Notes: generated by a model from the letters alone, not told the origin. A stretch of 42,826 nucleotides of DNA from Synergistaceae bacterium (GCA_017443985.1 JAFSXR010000062.1:1-42826), one strand, 5' to 3'. Shown: positions 26,171-34,749, counted from the stretch's first letter. Numbers and translations are program-made.

Positions 26171-26455
26171 ATGAAATTTACTTTTGATTTACAGTTTTTT
26201 GCGCACAAAAAAGGGCAGGGAAGCTCGACCAACGGACGCGACAGCCAGCCGAAGTATCGCGGAATTAAAGTCTTTGCCGGTCAGACCGTCAACGCCGGAA
26301 GTATTTTAGTAAGGCAGTGCGGAACAAAAGTACACCCGGGCAAGCATGTCGGACTCGGACGCGATTTTACTTTATTTGCGCTTGTTCCCGGCAAGGTCAG
26401 CTATCACACAAGCCGCTCAAGAAAATTCGTCTCAATCGTACCTGAAGAGAATTAA
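26171..26455 (+). CDS. rpmA: 50S ribosomal protein L27 with cleavable N-terminal extension
   Basis: 94-residue ribosomal protein near the peptidyl-transferase centre. The N-terminus [19 protein letters not shown] contains the FF-A cleavage site seen in Prp-processed L27; the mature protein would start at AHKKG. The remainder ([38 protein letters not shown]) is typical. The ATG at 26171 has GGAGG at 26157-26161; a longer frame starting at 26051 overlaps prp and is rejected. A terminator-like hairpin follows. Confidence 0.96.
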   Translation: MKFTFDLQFFAHKKGQGSSTNGRDSQPKYRGIKVFAGQTVNAGSILVRQCGTKVHPGKHVGLGRDFTLFALVPGKVSYHTSRSRKFVSIVPEEN

Positions 26456-26477
26456 TAATTTAGGAATGAGTGATGAG

Positions 26478-26502
26478 CCTGCCTTTGGCAGGTATTTTTT
26501 TT
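26478..26502 (+). terminator. Hairpin and T-run between rpmA and obgE
   Basis: CCTGCC-TTT-GGCAGG gives a perfect six-base stem (26478-26483 with 26487-26492) and is followed by a run of eight T. The obgE ATG is only about nine bases beyond the T-run, with no room for a separate promoter after the hairpin. Confidence 0.85.
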
Positions 26503-26510
26503 AATTTAAC

Positions 26511-27809
26511 ATGAAATTTGTAGACATTGCAGAAATTTTTGTAAAGGCCGGGCGCGGAGGCAACGGTGCATTAAGTTTCCGCCGTGAAAAATTTGTCCCT
26601 AAGGGAGGCCCGGACGGTGCTGACGGAGGCAAGGGCGGCGATGTTATTATCGAAGCGGTCGGCGGTGTAGTAACTCTTGCGGACTTTGAATACGACAGAC
26701 GCTTTCAGGCCGGACACGCCGGGCACGGCTCTGGCGCAATGAGGACGGGCGCGAACGGTGAGGACTTAAAAATTTTTGTGCCATGCGGAACTTTAATTAA
26801 AGACGCTGGCAATGACGAAATATTAGCCGACTTAGTAGAGCCCGGACAAAATTTTATAGCAGCTCACGGCGGACGCGGAGGCAAGGGCAACGCTCATTTT
26901 GCTAACTCAGCCAGACGCGCTCCGAAATTTGCAGAAAAAGGCGATCCGGGCGAAGAAAGAAATTTAATTCTAGAACTCAAATTAATTGCCGATGTCGGGC
27001 TTGCAGGTTTCCCTAACGCCGGAAAATCAAGCATACTCGCAGCAATAAGCGGAGCAAAGCCGAAAATTGCAGGCTATCCTTTCACGACTCTGTCTCCTAA
27101 TTTAGGAGTGCTTGCTGTCGATGACGCGAAAGTCGTTATAGCTGACCTGCCCGGACTTATCGAAGGAGCTCACGAGGGAAAGGGGCTCGGCCTTCAATTT
27201 TTGAGGCACGTTGAGCGCACAAGAATTTTATTGCACGTCATAGACCTGTCTCAGGAAAATCCCGTCGAGACTTTTCACGCGCTTATTAACGAGTTCAAAG
27301 AGTACGGAGCAAATTTAGCCTCAAGGCCGTGTATCGTCATCGGCAATAAAATCGACATTGAAGGCACCGAAAAAAATTCTGAATTATTACGCGCCGAAGC
27401 CGAAAAAAATTCCATGCCTTATATGGCCGTGAGCGCGTTGACGGGCGAAAATATCCCGGAATTAATAAAAAATGCTGCGGACCTCGTGAGAAAAACTCCG
27501 CCCGTTAAACTTGATTATGATGTCAATGAATTAATAGAGCTCACGCCGAAAAAAGTTTCGCGCAGAGCTTCACGCGAGCCCGTGAGAATTATTAAACAGT
27601 CCGACGGAAGTTTCAGAGTCGAGCACGAAAATTTTGAAAAAGCAGTGTCGCGAATTAATTTTGAACACGAGGACGCTCTTCAAAAATTTTCGCGCTTGTT
27701 AAAATCCTTGAGTGTTGAGGAAGCACTAGAGGCCGCAGGAGCGCAGGAGGGCGACAAAGTTTATATAGGCGATATTGAATTTGATTTTGAGCCGGAAATC
27801 GTAACATGA
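26511..27809 (+). CDS. obgE: GTPase ObgE/CgtA
   Basis: Essential ribosome-associated GTPase involved in 50S maturation and stress signalling. 432 residues. Three domains are visible: the glycine-rich Obg fold (about 1-158, with GRGGNGALSFRREKFVPKGG), the GTPase domain (G1 GFPNAGKSS near 167, G3 DLPG, G4 GNKID), and a C-terminal OCT domain. The ATG at 26511 lacks a clear ribosome binding site; the nearest candidate AGG lies inside the preceding terminator-like hairpin. Its stop overlaps the nadD start by four bases. Confidence 0.96.
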   Translation: MKFVDIAEIFVKAGRGGNGALSFRREKFVPKGGPDGADGGKGGDVIIEAVGGVVTLADFEYDRRFQAGHAGHGSGAMRTGANGEDLKIFVPCGTLIKDAGNDEILADLVEPGQNFIAAHGGRGGKGNAHFANSARRAPKFAEKGDPGEERNLILELKLIADVGLAGFPNAGKSSILAAISGAKPKIAGYPFTTLSPNLGVLAVDDAKVVIADLPGLIEGAHEGKGLGLQFLRHVERTRILLHVIDLSQENPVETFHALINEFKEYGANLASRPCIVIGNKIDIEGTEKNSELLRAEAEKNSMPYMAVSALTGENIPELIKNAADLVRKTPPVKLDYDVNELIELTPKKVSRRASREPVRIIKQSDGSFRVEHENFEKAVSRINFEHEDALQKFSRLLKSLSVEEALEAAGAQEGDKVYIGDIEFDFEPEIVT

Positions 27810-28399
27810 AAACGGGAATAATGGGAGGAACTTTTGACCCGATACACTACGGACATTTATTAGCAGCTGAAGAGGCGCGGAGAAATTTATCGCTCGACAG
27901 AATTATTTTTGTCCCGACGGGCGATCCGCCGTATAAACGCGACCATAATATAACGCCGGCTGAAGACAGATACGCGATGACCCTTTTAGCTACGGGCGGT
28001 GTGCTTGAGTATTCAGTCTCAAGACTTGAAATCGATCGAAAAGAAGAGACTCACACGGTAGACACTTTGAGAGAATTTATAAGCGCAGGGACGCGCCCGG
28101 AGAATTTATTTTTTATAACGGGCCTTGACGCGATGCTCTCGATAACTTCATGGTTTGAATATAAAAAAATTCCTGAGCTCTGCACCCTCGTTACGGCTCG
28201 GAGGCCGGGCTACCCCGTCAGCGGAATTGAAACACTGCCAAAATTTATACGAGATAAGTTAAAATATATCGAGATACCGCAGTTCGCAATATCAAGCACA
28301 GAAATCCGCGAACGCGCAAGAGACGGACGGGGCATAAGATTTTTAGTGCCGCACCTCGTCGAGATATACATAGAGTCAAATAATCTTTATAAAAAATAA
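27806..28399 (+). CDS. nadD: Nicotinate-nucleotide adenylyltransferase
   Basis: Adenylates nicotinic acid mononucleotide in NAD biosynthesis; cytoplasmic. 197 residues. The nucleotidyltransferase fingerprint MGGTFDPIHYGHL at residues 6-18 and the C-terminal ISSTEIRERARDG are both present. It starts within the end of obgE (ATGA overlap) and is followed 26 bases on by the LCP-family gene, a common obg-nadD arrangement. Confidence 0.96.
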   Translation: MKTGIMGGTFDPIHYGHLLAAEEARRNLSLDRIIFVPTGDPPYKRDHNITPAEDRYAMTLLATGGVLEYSVSRLEIDRKEETHTVDTLREFISAGTRPENLFFITGLDAMLSITSWFEYKKIPELCTLVTARRPGYPVSGIETLPKFIRDKLKYIEIPQFAISSTEIRERARDGRGIRFLVPHLVEIYIESNNLYKK

Positions 28400-28425
28400 A
28401 AGCAGTGAGGAGATAAAAAAATTCA

Positions 28426-29814
28426 ATGAGAACATTAAAAATTATCGGAATAATTTTTATGGTGATTGCGTCAACCATAGGGGGAGCGGCTTTCCGTTTA
28501 CTGGAAGTCTTAAATGATCCTAATCCGCTTCCTATTCCAAAACTTCAGCCGAAAAATAATAACGTTCAGGCCAAACCCGGAGCAGGGAAAATTATATCCG
28601 GCGACAATGATTTAGCCGTAGCTGAAGCACCGGAGACAGCAACGCAGTCAGGAACACCCCGAAGCAGCGTTAATGTTTTAGTCGTGGGGCTTGATAACGT
28701 TGACGGCGGCTCACGGACCGACGCTATCGCGCTTGCTATCTTTGACGCTGAAAATTCCGGCCTGCGAATTGCCTCAATACCGAGAGACTCTCGCGTATAT
28801 ATTCCCGGACACGGCTGGGATAAAATTAATCACGCTTACGTTTTCGGAGGCATTAATTTATTGCGCGAGACCCTTGTGAATTTGACGGGTATTCCGATTG
28901 ATTATTTTGTTAAGGTGAGTTACAACAGCTTCCCAAGAATTATTGACGCTATCGGCGGTGTTGACATTTACGTAGACAAAAAACTGCAGTATAACGATTA
29001 TTCGGGCAAATTATTTATTAATATTCCCAAAGGCCAGCAGCATATGGACGGCAAGACGGCACTGGGCTACGTACGTTTCAGGCATGACCCTTTGGGCGAC
29101 ATCGGGCGCGTGAAAAGACAGCAGAAATTTATTGATATAGTCATGCAAAAAATAAAATCGCCGTCAATAATTACGAAGATCCCGACGCTTGTCGCAGAAA
29201 TAATCAATGCTTTGGATACCGACCTTGCACCGCTCGACGCTCTGAAGCTCGTGCAGTTTGCAAATTCTCTGCCGCCCGACAGAATTACAATGTTCATGGC
29301 TCCGGGCAAGACGGGCTTCAGCAAAAATATAAGCTACTGGATTTTAGATAACAATGCTTTTTCTTTACAGCTTGCCGCAAAACTTCCGCCGAGCGAAAAT
29401 TCAGAGACTATAGAGCCGGTTAATCTTGATTTAACGCCTGCCGCTGACAGGACATCAGTTTATTTTGACAGCGATAAACTTGACGAGCTAAGAAGCAAAA
29501 TCATGAGCATCAGAATTTTGAACGGCGACGGCGAAAAAGGAATAGGCAAAAGAGCCTCGCAGATCTTTCAGAAAATCGGCATTGAAGTCCCCTACACAGG
29601 CAACGCCCGGCACTATGACTACAGAGCATGCAATATAATTTATCCGCCCGACGGCGATGACGCTGTGAAAGAAGGCGCGGCTGCTCTCGCGGAACTCTGC
29701 GGAATTACTAACGAGCGTTTAGTCCACCCGGACAGAACGGCAACATCATTAACTTTAATTCTCGGCCACGATAAGGAAGAACTTTTCAGAAGACTTGAAA
29801 ATATAAACAGTTAG
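28426..29814 (+). CDS. LytR-CpsA-Psr family protein (cell-wall polymer ligase)
   Basis: Membrane-anchored LCP protein that attaches anionic or capsular glycopolymers to peptidoglycan or, in diderms, possibly to other envelope carriers. 462 residues. An N-terminal membrane helix (IIGIIFMVIASTIGGAAF) precedes the catalytic LCP domain with its conserved Asp and Arg residues: GGSRTDAIALAIF, ASIPRDSRVYIPG, KINHAYVFGG, and GYVRFRHDPLGDIGRVKRQQ. A LytR_C-like domain follows (from about ILNGDGEKGIGKRAS). GAGGAG precedes the ATG. The TAG stop lies in the first TTAGGA unit of the downstream repeat. rsfS, often found here, is absent. Confidence 0.9.
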   Translation: MRTLKIIGIIFMVIASTIGGAAFRLLEVLNDPNPLPIPKLQPKNNNVQAKPGAGKIISGDNDLAVAEAPETATQSGTPRSSVNVLVVGLDNVDGGSRTDAIALAIFDAENSGLRIASIPRDSRVYIPGHGWDKINHAYVFGGINLLRETLVNLTGIPIDYFVKVSYNSFPRIIDAIGGVDIYVDKKLQYNDYSGKLFINIPKGQQHMDGKTALGYVRFRHDPLGDIGRVKRQQKFIDIVMQKIKSPSIITKIPTLVAEIINALDTDLAPLDALKLVQFANSLPPDRITMFMAPGKTGFSKNISYWILDNNAFSLQLAAKLPPSENSETIEPVNLDLTPAADRTSVYFDSDKLDELRSKIMSIRILNGDGEKGIGKRASQIFQKIGIEVPYTGNARHYDYRACNIIYPPDGDDAVKEGAAALAELCGITNERLVHPDRTATSLTLILGHDKEELFRRLENINS

Positions 29815-29880
29815 GAATGAGGAATGAGGAATGAGGAGTTAGGGGTTAGGAGTGATAAATTTTTCCTGCTCCTAATTTTT
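29811..29880 (+). repeat. TTAGGAG/GAATGAG hairpin repeat after the LCP gene
   Basis: TTAGGAATGAGGAATGAGG, then AGTTAGGGGTTAGGAG, an AT loop and CCTGCTCCTAA with a T-run. It contains the LCP stop codon and acts as its likely terminator. Confidence 0.72.
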
Positions 29881-29912
29881 TATAAAATTTTAATACAGGG
29901 GGGTTTATAGAA

Positions 29913-30617
29913 TTGAAAAGTAAAAAGAAGTTTTTAGCGTTTTTAATTTTGATTTTTACTTTAATCGGCGGCTGGTTTACACAAAAAATTGTTGATAAGG
30001 TACTCGACAAAACAATCGGAGACTCTGTAGATGTTTTTCTTGAAATGTCTTTTGATTCTATGCAGAAATCCTATGAAGCTATGAAAGAGTATCTAGTAAA
30101 GAATACGCCTCAACAGGTTGAGATGAAAGCAGAAAAAGGAGACCCGGAAGCTCAACTCAATTTAGGAAACATGTTTTATTTTGGAGAGGGCGTAAAGCAG
30201 GACTATGAAGAAGCCGTAAAGTGGTATCGCAAAGCCGCTGAGCAGGGACTTGTGCAGGCTCAATATAATCTCGGACTTGCGTATGCTAACGGCTATGGAG
30301 TAAAGCAGGACTATGCAGAAGCCGTAAGGTGGTGGCGCAAAGCCGCTGAGCAGGGAAACGCTGACGCTCAATATAATCTCGGAACTGCATATGCTAACGG
30401 CGATGGAGTAAGGCAGGACTATGAAGAAGCCGTAAAGTGGTGGCACAAGGCCGCTGAGCAGGGAAACGCTTGGGCTCAAAATAATCTCGGTGTTGCTTAT
30501 CATAACGGCGATGGAGTAAGACAGGACTATGCAGAAGCCGTAAGGTGGTATCGCAAGGCCGCTGAGCAGGGACTTGTTGAGGCTATAGAAGCACTTAAAA
30601 AACTTGGCAAAAGATAA
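29913..30617 (+). CDS. Membrane-anchored Sel1-repeat protein
   Basis: 234 residues. An N-terminal hydrophobic anchor (FLAFLILIFTLIGGWFT, about 7-23) is followed by a helical linker and then about four Sel1-type tetratricopeptide-like repeats of 36 residues (about 77-220), each reading roughly AQYNLGxAYANGDGVxQDYxEAVxWWxKAAEQGN. Sel1 repeats mediate protein-protein contacts; no catalytic domain is present. At DNA level the repeats are nearly identical 108-base units, a sign of recent expansion or gene conversion. It probably starts at TTG (29913) after CAGGGGGG. Function unknown. Confidence 0.85.
   Translation: MKSKKKFLAFLILIFTLIGGWFTQKIVDKVLDKTIGDSVDVFLEMSFDSMQKSYEAMKEYLVKNTPQQVEMKAEKGDPEAQLNLGNMFYFGEGVKQDYEEAVKWYRKAAEQGLVQAQYNLGLAYANGYGVKQDYAEAVRWWRKAAEQGNADAQYNLGTAYANGDGVRQDYEEAVKWWHKAAEQGNAWAQNNLGVAYHNGDGVRQDYAEAVRWYRKAAEQGLVEAIEALKKLGKR
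30141..30590 (+). repeat. 108-base tandem repeat within the Sel1 gene
   Basis: About four consecutive units share long stretches such as CAGGACTATG(A/C)AGAAGCCGTAA and AAAGCCGCTGAGCAGGGA. Copy number is likely to vary among strains through slippage or recombination while staying in frame. Confidence 0.8.
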
Positions 30618-30621
30618 TTTT

Positions 30622-30660
30622 CTTAGGGGGTTAGGTCTGAAAATTTTTCCTAATCCCTAA
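30622..30660. terminator. Convergent hairpin between the Sel1 gene and apbE
   Basis: TTAGGGGGTTAGG and CCTAATCCCTAA pair around an A/T loop (GAAAATTTTT). It lies between convergent genes and probably terminates both; its right arm overlaps the end of apbE. Confidence 0.7.
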
Positions 30661-31684
30661 AAAATTTCATTTCATATTTCGCACGCGATATAGCCTCACG
30701 CAGATTTTCACTCGCTGAAATTTCCAGCCCGTTATCCTTATGACGGATAAAAATTACTCCGAACCCGTCAGGAATATTTTTCAACATTGCTATTGATTTC
30801 TCGTAGCCCGAAGCCATGAAGGCCGTAGCAAGTCCGTCCGCTAAACTTCCGTCCGGCGTAACAACCGTAACTGAAAGTAAATCATTCGTTACAGATTCGC
30901 CCGTCTTCGGGTCAAAGAAGTGAGTGTATTTTTTCCCGTTGACCAGCTTAAATCTTTCATAGCCTCCCGAAGTTATTACTGACGTGTCGTGAACGCTCAA
31001 CACGAGCGCAGGCTCTCCGTAGGGGCTCGCAGGGTCTCTCACTCCTATGTTCCAGTTTGAGTCGTCAGGTTTCTTTCCGATCACGTAAATATTTCCGCCC
31101 AAGTCGATTAATGCCGAGCTGATTTTATTTTCCTTGAGCAGTGCCGCTATTCTGTCGCTCGCGTAACCTTTTGCTATTCCTCCTAAATCTAAAACACAGC
31201 CGGATTTTTTCAAAAAAATCTTTTCATCGTTAATCTCAAGATTTTTAATGCTGCTCAATTTTACAGCCGCGTCGAGGCTCGCCGGGCTTGGAACGGAATT
31301 GCCGCCCTGATTAATTTTCCATAGGCGCGTAACCGGGCCGATGAGCGGATTAAAAACTCCGCCGGTGAGTTCATAAACACGCAAAGAATTTTTCACAACG
31401 TCAACGACTTCTGAAGGGACTTTGACCGCTTCAGCTCCGGCCATAGAATTTATTTTAGAAATGTCAGAAGATAAATCGTACATCGAAAGCTCTTTATCGA
31501 GCCTCTGCAATAAGCTGAAGGCATCGTCTAAAATTTTTTCGTCCTTCGCGTAAACGCTCATGCGTATCACAGTGTTCATTGAGAAACCCTCACGGGTATA
31601 ACGTTCGCCTGCGTGGCCTCTCAATGAAAGCGACACAAGTCCGCAAAAAATAAAAATTAACGCGAAAAAAATTTTTCGTCTCAT
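30650..31684 (-). CDS. apbE: FAD:protein FMN transferase
   Basis: Attaches FMN to threonine residues of periplasmic or membrane flavoproteins such as Rnf/Nqr subunits. 344 residues with a signal sequence (FFALIFIFCGLVSLSLRGHA, about 5-24); no lipobox is evident. Visible family stretches: FSMNTVIRMSVYA, the KINSMAG region, VLDLGGIAKGYASDRIA, ALIDLGGNIYVIG and VITSGGYERF. No Rnf, Nqr or FMN-binding-domain gene lies in the window, so its target is elsewhere. Upstream is the divergent ROK kinase. Confidence 0.93.
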   Translation of the reverse strand: MRRKIFFALIFIFCGLVSLSLRGHAGERYTREGFSMNTVIRMSVYAKDEKILDDAFSLLQRLDKELSMYDLSSDISKINSMAGAEAVKVPSEVVDVVKNSLRVYELTGGVFNPLIGPVTRLWKINQGGNSVPSPASLDAAVKLSSIKNLEINDEKIFLKKSGCVLDLGGIAKGYASDRIAALLKENKISSALIDLGGNIYVIGKKPDDSNWNIGVRDPASPYGEPALVLSVHDTSVITSGGYERFKLVNGKKYTHFFDPKTGESVTNDLLSVTVVTPDGSLADGLATAFMASGYEKSIAMLKNIPDGFGVIFIRHKDNGLEISASENLREAISRAKYEMKFFRD

Positions 31685-31768
31685 AAAATCACTCCGTCTG
31701 AAATTTTTGTTTATTATATAATTTTCGTTAAGACTAAAAATTTTTTAATGAGGGGAGAAATTTTATAC

Positions 31769-32695
31769 ATGGCCTATTACATCGGCGTTGACATCGGCGG
31801 AACAAACTTGAAGGCCGGAGTCGTTGACGGTTCCGGGAAAATCATCAGCGAGGCAAGCGTACCGACAGGAGCGGACAGACCGCAGGACGTAGTTTTACAG
31901 GACATCTTAGGGGCTGTGAAAACTTCAATCGACGGCGCGAACGTTGACGCAAAAGAAATCAAAGCTGTAGGAATGGGATCGCCCGGCATGATCGACACGG
32001 CAAACGGGATTGTTATTTACAACAATAATTTAGGCTGGCGCGATTTTCACATCGGCGAAAAAATGAGCGCGGCTTTAGGAATACCGGCAAGGCTCGAAAA
32101 TGACGCGGACGCGGCGGCACTCGGCGAGGTTGTAGCAGGAAGTGCAAAGGGAGCTAAGAGCGCATTAATCATCACGCTTGGGACGGGGGTCGGCTCCGGC
32201 TTCGTTATCAACGAAAAAATTTTTCCGGGCTGTGAGTTCGGGCACATGGTAATAGCTTACGGAGGGCGCGAATGTACCTGCGGAAGGCACGGCTGCTTTG
32301 AGGCTTACGCTTCGGCTACGGGATTAATTAACTCGACGAAAGAGGCAATCGCACGCAACCCGGGCGGAATTATGGCGGACATCGCGAAAAAAGAAAACAC
32401 CGTCAGCGGACACACTGTCTTTGACGCAGCGGACAAAGGCGACGAAGAGGCCAAGAGAGTCATTGACGAGTACACGGACTATTTAGCCTGCGGACTTGCG
32501 AATTTAATTAACGGACTTCAGCCCGAAGTCGTGAGCATCGGCGGAGGCATCGGCAAACAGGGCGAAAGATTATTAGCTCCCCTGCGCGTGAAGGTTGAGC
32601 GCGAAATTTATAAGGGCATGAAACTTCCGAAGATCGTTAGCTGTACTCTTGGCTACAAGGCCGGATTAATCGGAGCGGCTATGTCAGTCAGGTAG
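31769..32695 (+). CDS. ROK-family sugar kinase (glucokinase-like)
   Basis: 308 residues from the ATG at 31769 (GGGGAG about 11 bases upstream; the earlier ATG at 31748 overlaps that site and is rejected). The N-terminal ATP-binding IGVDIGGTNLKAG and the zinc-binding ROK signature CTCGRHGCFE are both present, together with LENDADAAALGE (catalytic Asp) and LGTGVGSGFV. This layout matches bacterial ROK glucokinases; other hexose substrates are possible. The stop codon TAG lies at the edge of a TTAGGAG tract that also supplies the next gene's ribosome binding site. Confidence 0.88.
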   Translation: MAYYIGVDIGGTNLKAGVVDGSGKIISEASVPTGADRPQDVVLQDILGAVKTSIDGANVDAKEIKAVGMGSPGMIDTANGIVIYNNNLGWRDFHIGEKMSAALGIPARLENDADAAALGEVVAGSAKGAKSALIITLGTGVGSGFVINEKIFPGCEFGHMVIAYGGRECTCGRHGCFEAYASATGLINSTKEAIARNPGGIMADIAKKENTVSGHTVFDAADKGDEEAKRVIDEYTDYLACGLANLINGLQPEVVSIGGGIGKQGERLLAPLRVKVEREIYKGMKLPKIVSCTLGYKAGLIGAAMSVR

Positions 32696-32707
32696 GAGTT
32701 AGGAGGT
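32692..32707 (+). repeat. Short TTAGGAG tract serving as stop and ribosome binding site
   Basis: AGGTAGGAGTTAGGAGGT contains the TAG stop of the ROK kinase at 32693-32695 and the AGGAGGT Shine-Dalgarno at 32701-32707, nine bases before the next ATG. No hairpin partner follows here. Confidence 0.75.
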
Positions 32708-32715
32708 AAAAAATT

Positions 32716-33513
32716 ATGCAAAAAATTTTTTTGACGGGATTATTTATTTTTTTAATGTCCGCTTCGTCGGCGTTCGCTTCGATTGAAGTTATTTCGCTTC
32801 TTGAAACTCAAGGCAAGGGCGACCCGGCGTTATTAATCGGCGCGACAGATAAGATGAAAGAAAAATATCTGCCGGACGGAAAATTAAACAGTCAGATTTT
32901 AGCGTTCTATGTAAAAATTCCGGGACGCGAAATTTTATTTGATACCGGCCTTCCAAACGGAAATATCTCAAAGCGTCTTTCAGAGAACGGAATAAAGCCG
33001 GAGGACGTGAAAATAATTTTGCTCACTCATTTACACCCGGATCACTTCGGCGGACTCGTCGCTGACGGCAAAGCAGCTTACCCGAACGCTGAAGTTTATG
33101 TCTCAAAAATTGAGCGAGATTACTGGGTCAATGAATTAAAAAACGAGAACGTAATAAAAGCTCTTGGCCTTTATGAAAAAAAATTGCATCTCTTTGAATT
33201 TAATGACGAAGTTTTTGACGGAGTTAAAGCTATCGACGCTTCAGGCCATACGCCCGGACACACGGTCTTTGATATAAAGGCTGACGGCGAAGAATTATTA
33301 ATCGTCGGAGATATTATGCACTTCGTTGATATTCAGCTTTCCGTCCCGGACGTTTCCGTGAAGTATGACGTTGACCCCGACAAGGCAAGAGAGACGCGCA
33401 AAAAAATTCTTAATTACGCCGCTGAAAATAATGTTAAAATAGCTGGAATGCACATAACCCCTCCGGGAGTAATAAAAGTAAAGAAGAATGAAACCGGCTA
33501 CGAGAAGTTTTAG
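32716..33513 (+). CDS. Exported metallo-beta-lactamase-fold hydrolase (lactonase-like)
   Basis: 265 residues with a signal peptide (IFLTGLFIFLMSASSAFA, cleavage near residue 22). The zinc-binding motif is THLHPDHFGG, supported by DASGHTPGHTVF, VGDIMH and the late GMHITPPG. The arrangement resembles AttM/AiiA-type lactonases and related secreted MBL hydrolases, but this family is functionally broad and the substrate is unknown. The ribosome binding site comes from an intergenic repeat. It sits between a sugar kinase and a DHS-like gene with no obvious common pathway. Confidence 0.82.
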   Translation: MQKIFLTGLFIFLMSASSAFASIEVISLLETQGKGDPALLIGATDKMKEKYLPDGKLNSQILAFYVKIPGREILFDTGLPNGNISKRLSENGIKPEDVKIILLTHLHPDHFGGLVADGKAAYPNAEVYVSKIERDYWVNELKNENVIKALGLYEKKLHLFEFNDEVFDGVKAIDASGHTPGHTVFDIKADGEELLIVGDIMHFVDIQLSVPDVSVKYDVDPDKARETRKKILNYAAENNVKIAGMHITPPGVIKVKKNETGYEKF

Positions 33514-33534
33514 TGCATTGAAGGAGTTTTTTTA

Positions 33535-34746
33535 ATGTCAGAAAAATTATTTGGCCTCAATCAGCTTGAGACCTTCCGCTCCTCTCTTGATGAACGTTCA
33601 CGCGAGAGTTTAACGTCAGCCGTAAATAAAATCATCGAAACTAAAAAGCGCGGCGGAAAAGTTATGGTCGTTACAGGAAGCGGCCCGAACATTCACGAAG
33701 GAGTTACGACTTTAATCGCGGAATTAATCCGCGTGGGAATTGTTGACGCTGTCTCTACAAGCTCGGCGGTCATTGCTCACGAAATGGCAGGCTCGCTCGA
33801 CAGGGTATTCCGCGTTGACGCTCAGGCACTAGGAATGGATATGTCAAAGATGCCTCGCGGAGATGTCTTTGAATTTACCTGCATGAACGAGAAAGAGATT
33901 GACGCTCTTAAAAAAGAAATGCCGCTTGACGAAGAAATATTAAAGCGCGGCTCTGAACTTCCCAAGCAGAATGAAATCATAAAAGCCGCAGGGAATATGG
34001 CCTACCCTATGGGGCTTAGGACAGAAAAATTAGCTCATGACGTTCTCGGACTTGCGAGAATGTACGGGCTTCCCTTTGAGACTGTCGCGGGCTGGGGCTG
34101 TGATGAGCATACAATGCTCGGAGCGGCGGCGAAAAAAAATATTCCAGTCCTCGTTACAATTCCACAGTTAGTCGGCGGCGGAGCTGTCGGAATGTCTATA
34201 GGCGACTCAATTCCCGTTTCACAGCGTTCAATGAGAATTTCAAGAATGTTAGCGTCGTGCGATGTCATAATCGAAAGCGCGGTAGCTCTTACTCAAGAAA
34301 TTCACGACGGGCCTTTTGAATGTTATACGGGTCATGGGATTTGGGCGTGGTGGTCAGGACAGGCGACTTATAACTTACGCGAGAAAAATTTAATCCGCAT
34401 TGACTTAGATGAAAATCTGCGCCGTGCCGTTGAATTAAACGCGACTGTTCAGGAAGCGATCGACAAGGGGCTGCCCAAGACAAAGGCCGCGAAAATTCCT
34501 TTTAGAATGGAAATGTCCGCGTTTGCGCGTCATGAAGGAAGTATTCCGATTGTCGGCGATATAGGCAAGGTGTGGCCGTTAATCGCTCATGAAGTTTCAA
34601 AGGGGCTTGGAATTAATTTAGAATTTCTTTCAGCTTCGCAGGACACCCCCGAAGGAGCTTCAATGCGTGAATGGATTGTTGAGAACGTAAAAGCACTCGA
34701 CTGCGAAAAAATGCTGGCCTGTGCAAAAAATTTCACTTTACATTAA
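33535..34746 (+). CDS. Unassigned protein, possibly deoxyhypusine-synthase-like fold
   Basis: 403 residues, no signal peptide. I do not recognise a named family with certainty. The stretch KVMVVTGSGPNIHEG onward to LIRVGIVDAVSTSSAVIAHE (about 42-83) resembles the NAD-binding start of deoxyhypusine synthase-like proteins, which also pair a glycine-rich turn with 'LI..G.VD...T..A...HE'. Later conserved-looking segments are GWGCDEHTMLGAAAKKNIPV and QLVGGGAVGMSIGDS. The catalytic lysine motif of true DHS was not identified, and bacteria lack eIF5A, so a related NAD-dependent function is more likely if the fold is right. GGAG precedes the ATG with the gene 21 bases after the MBL stop. Confidence 0.5.
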   Translation: MSEKLFGLNQLETFRSSLDERSRESLTSAVNKIIETKKRGGKVMVVTGSGPNIHEGVTTLIAELIRVGIVDAVSTSSAVIAHEMAGSLDRVFRVDAQALGMDMSKMPRGDVFEFTCMNEKEIDALKKEMPLDEEILKRGSELPKQNEIIKAAGNMAYPMGLRTEKLAHDVLGLARMYGLPFETVAGWGCDEHTMLGAAAKKNIPVLVTIPQLVGGGAVGMSIGDSIPVSQRSMRISRMLASCDVIIESAVALTQEIHDGPFECYTGHGIWAWWSGQATYNLREKNLIRIDLDENLRRAVELNATVQEAIDKGLPKTKAAKIPFRMEMSAFARHEGSIPIVGDIGKVWPLIAHEVSKGLGINLEFLSASQDTPEGASMREWIVENVKALDCEKMLACAKNFTLH

Positions 34747-34749
34747 CTT

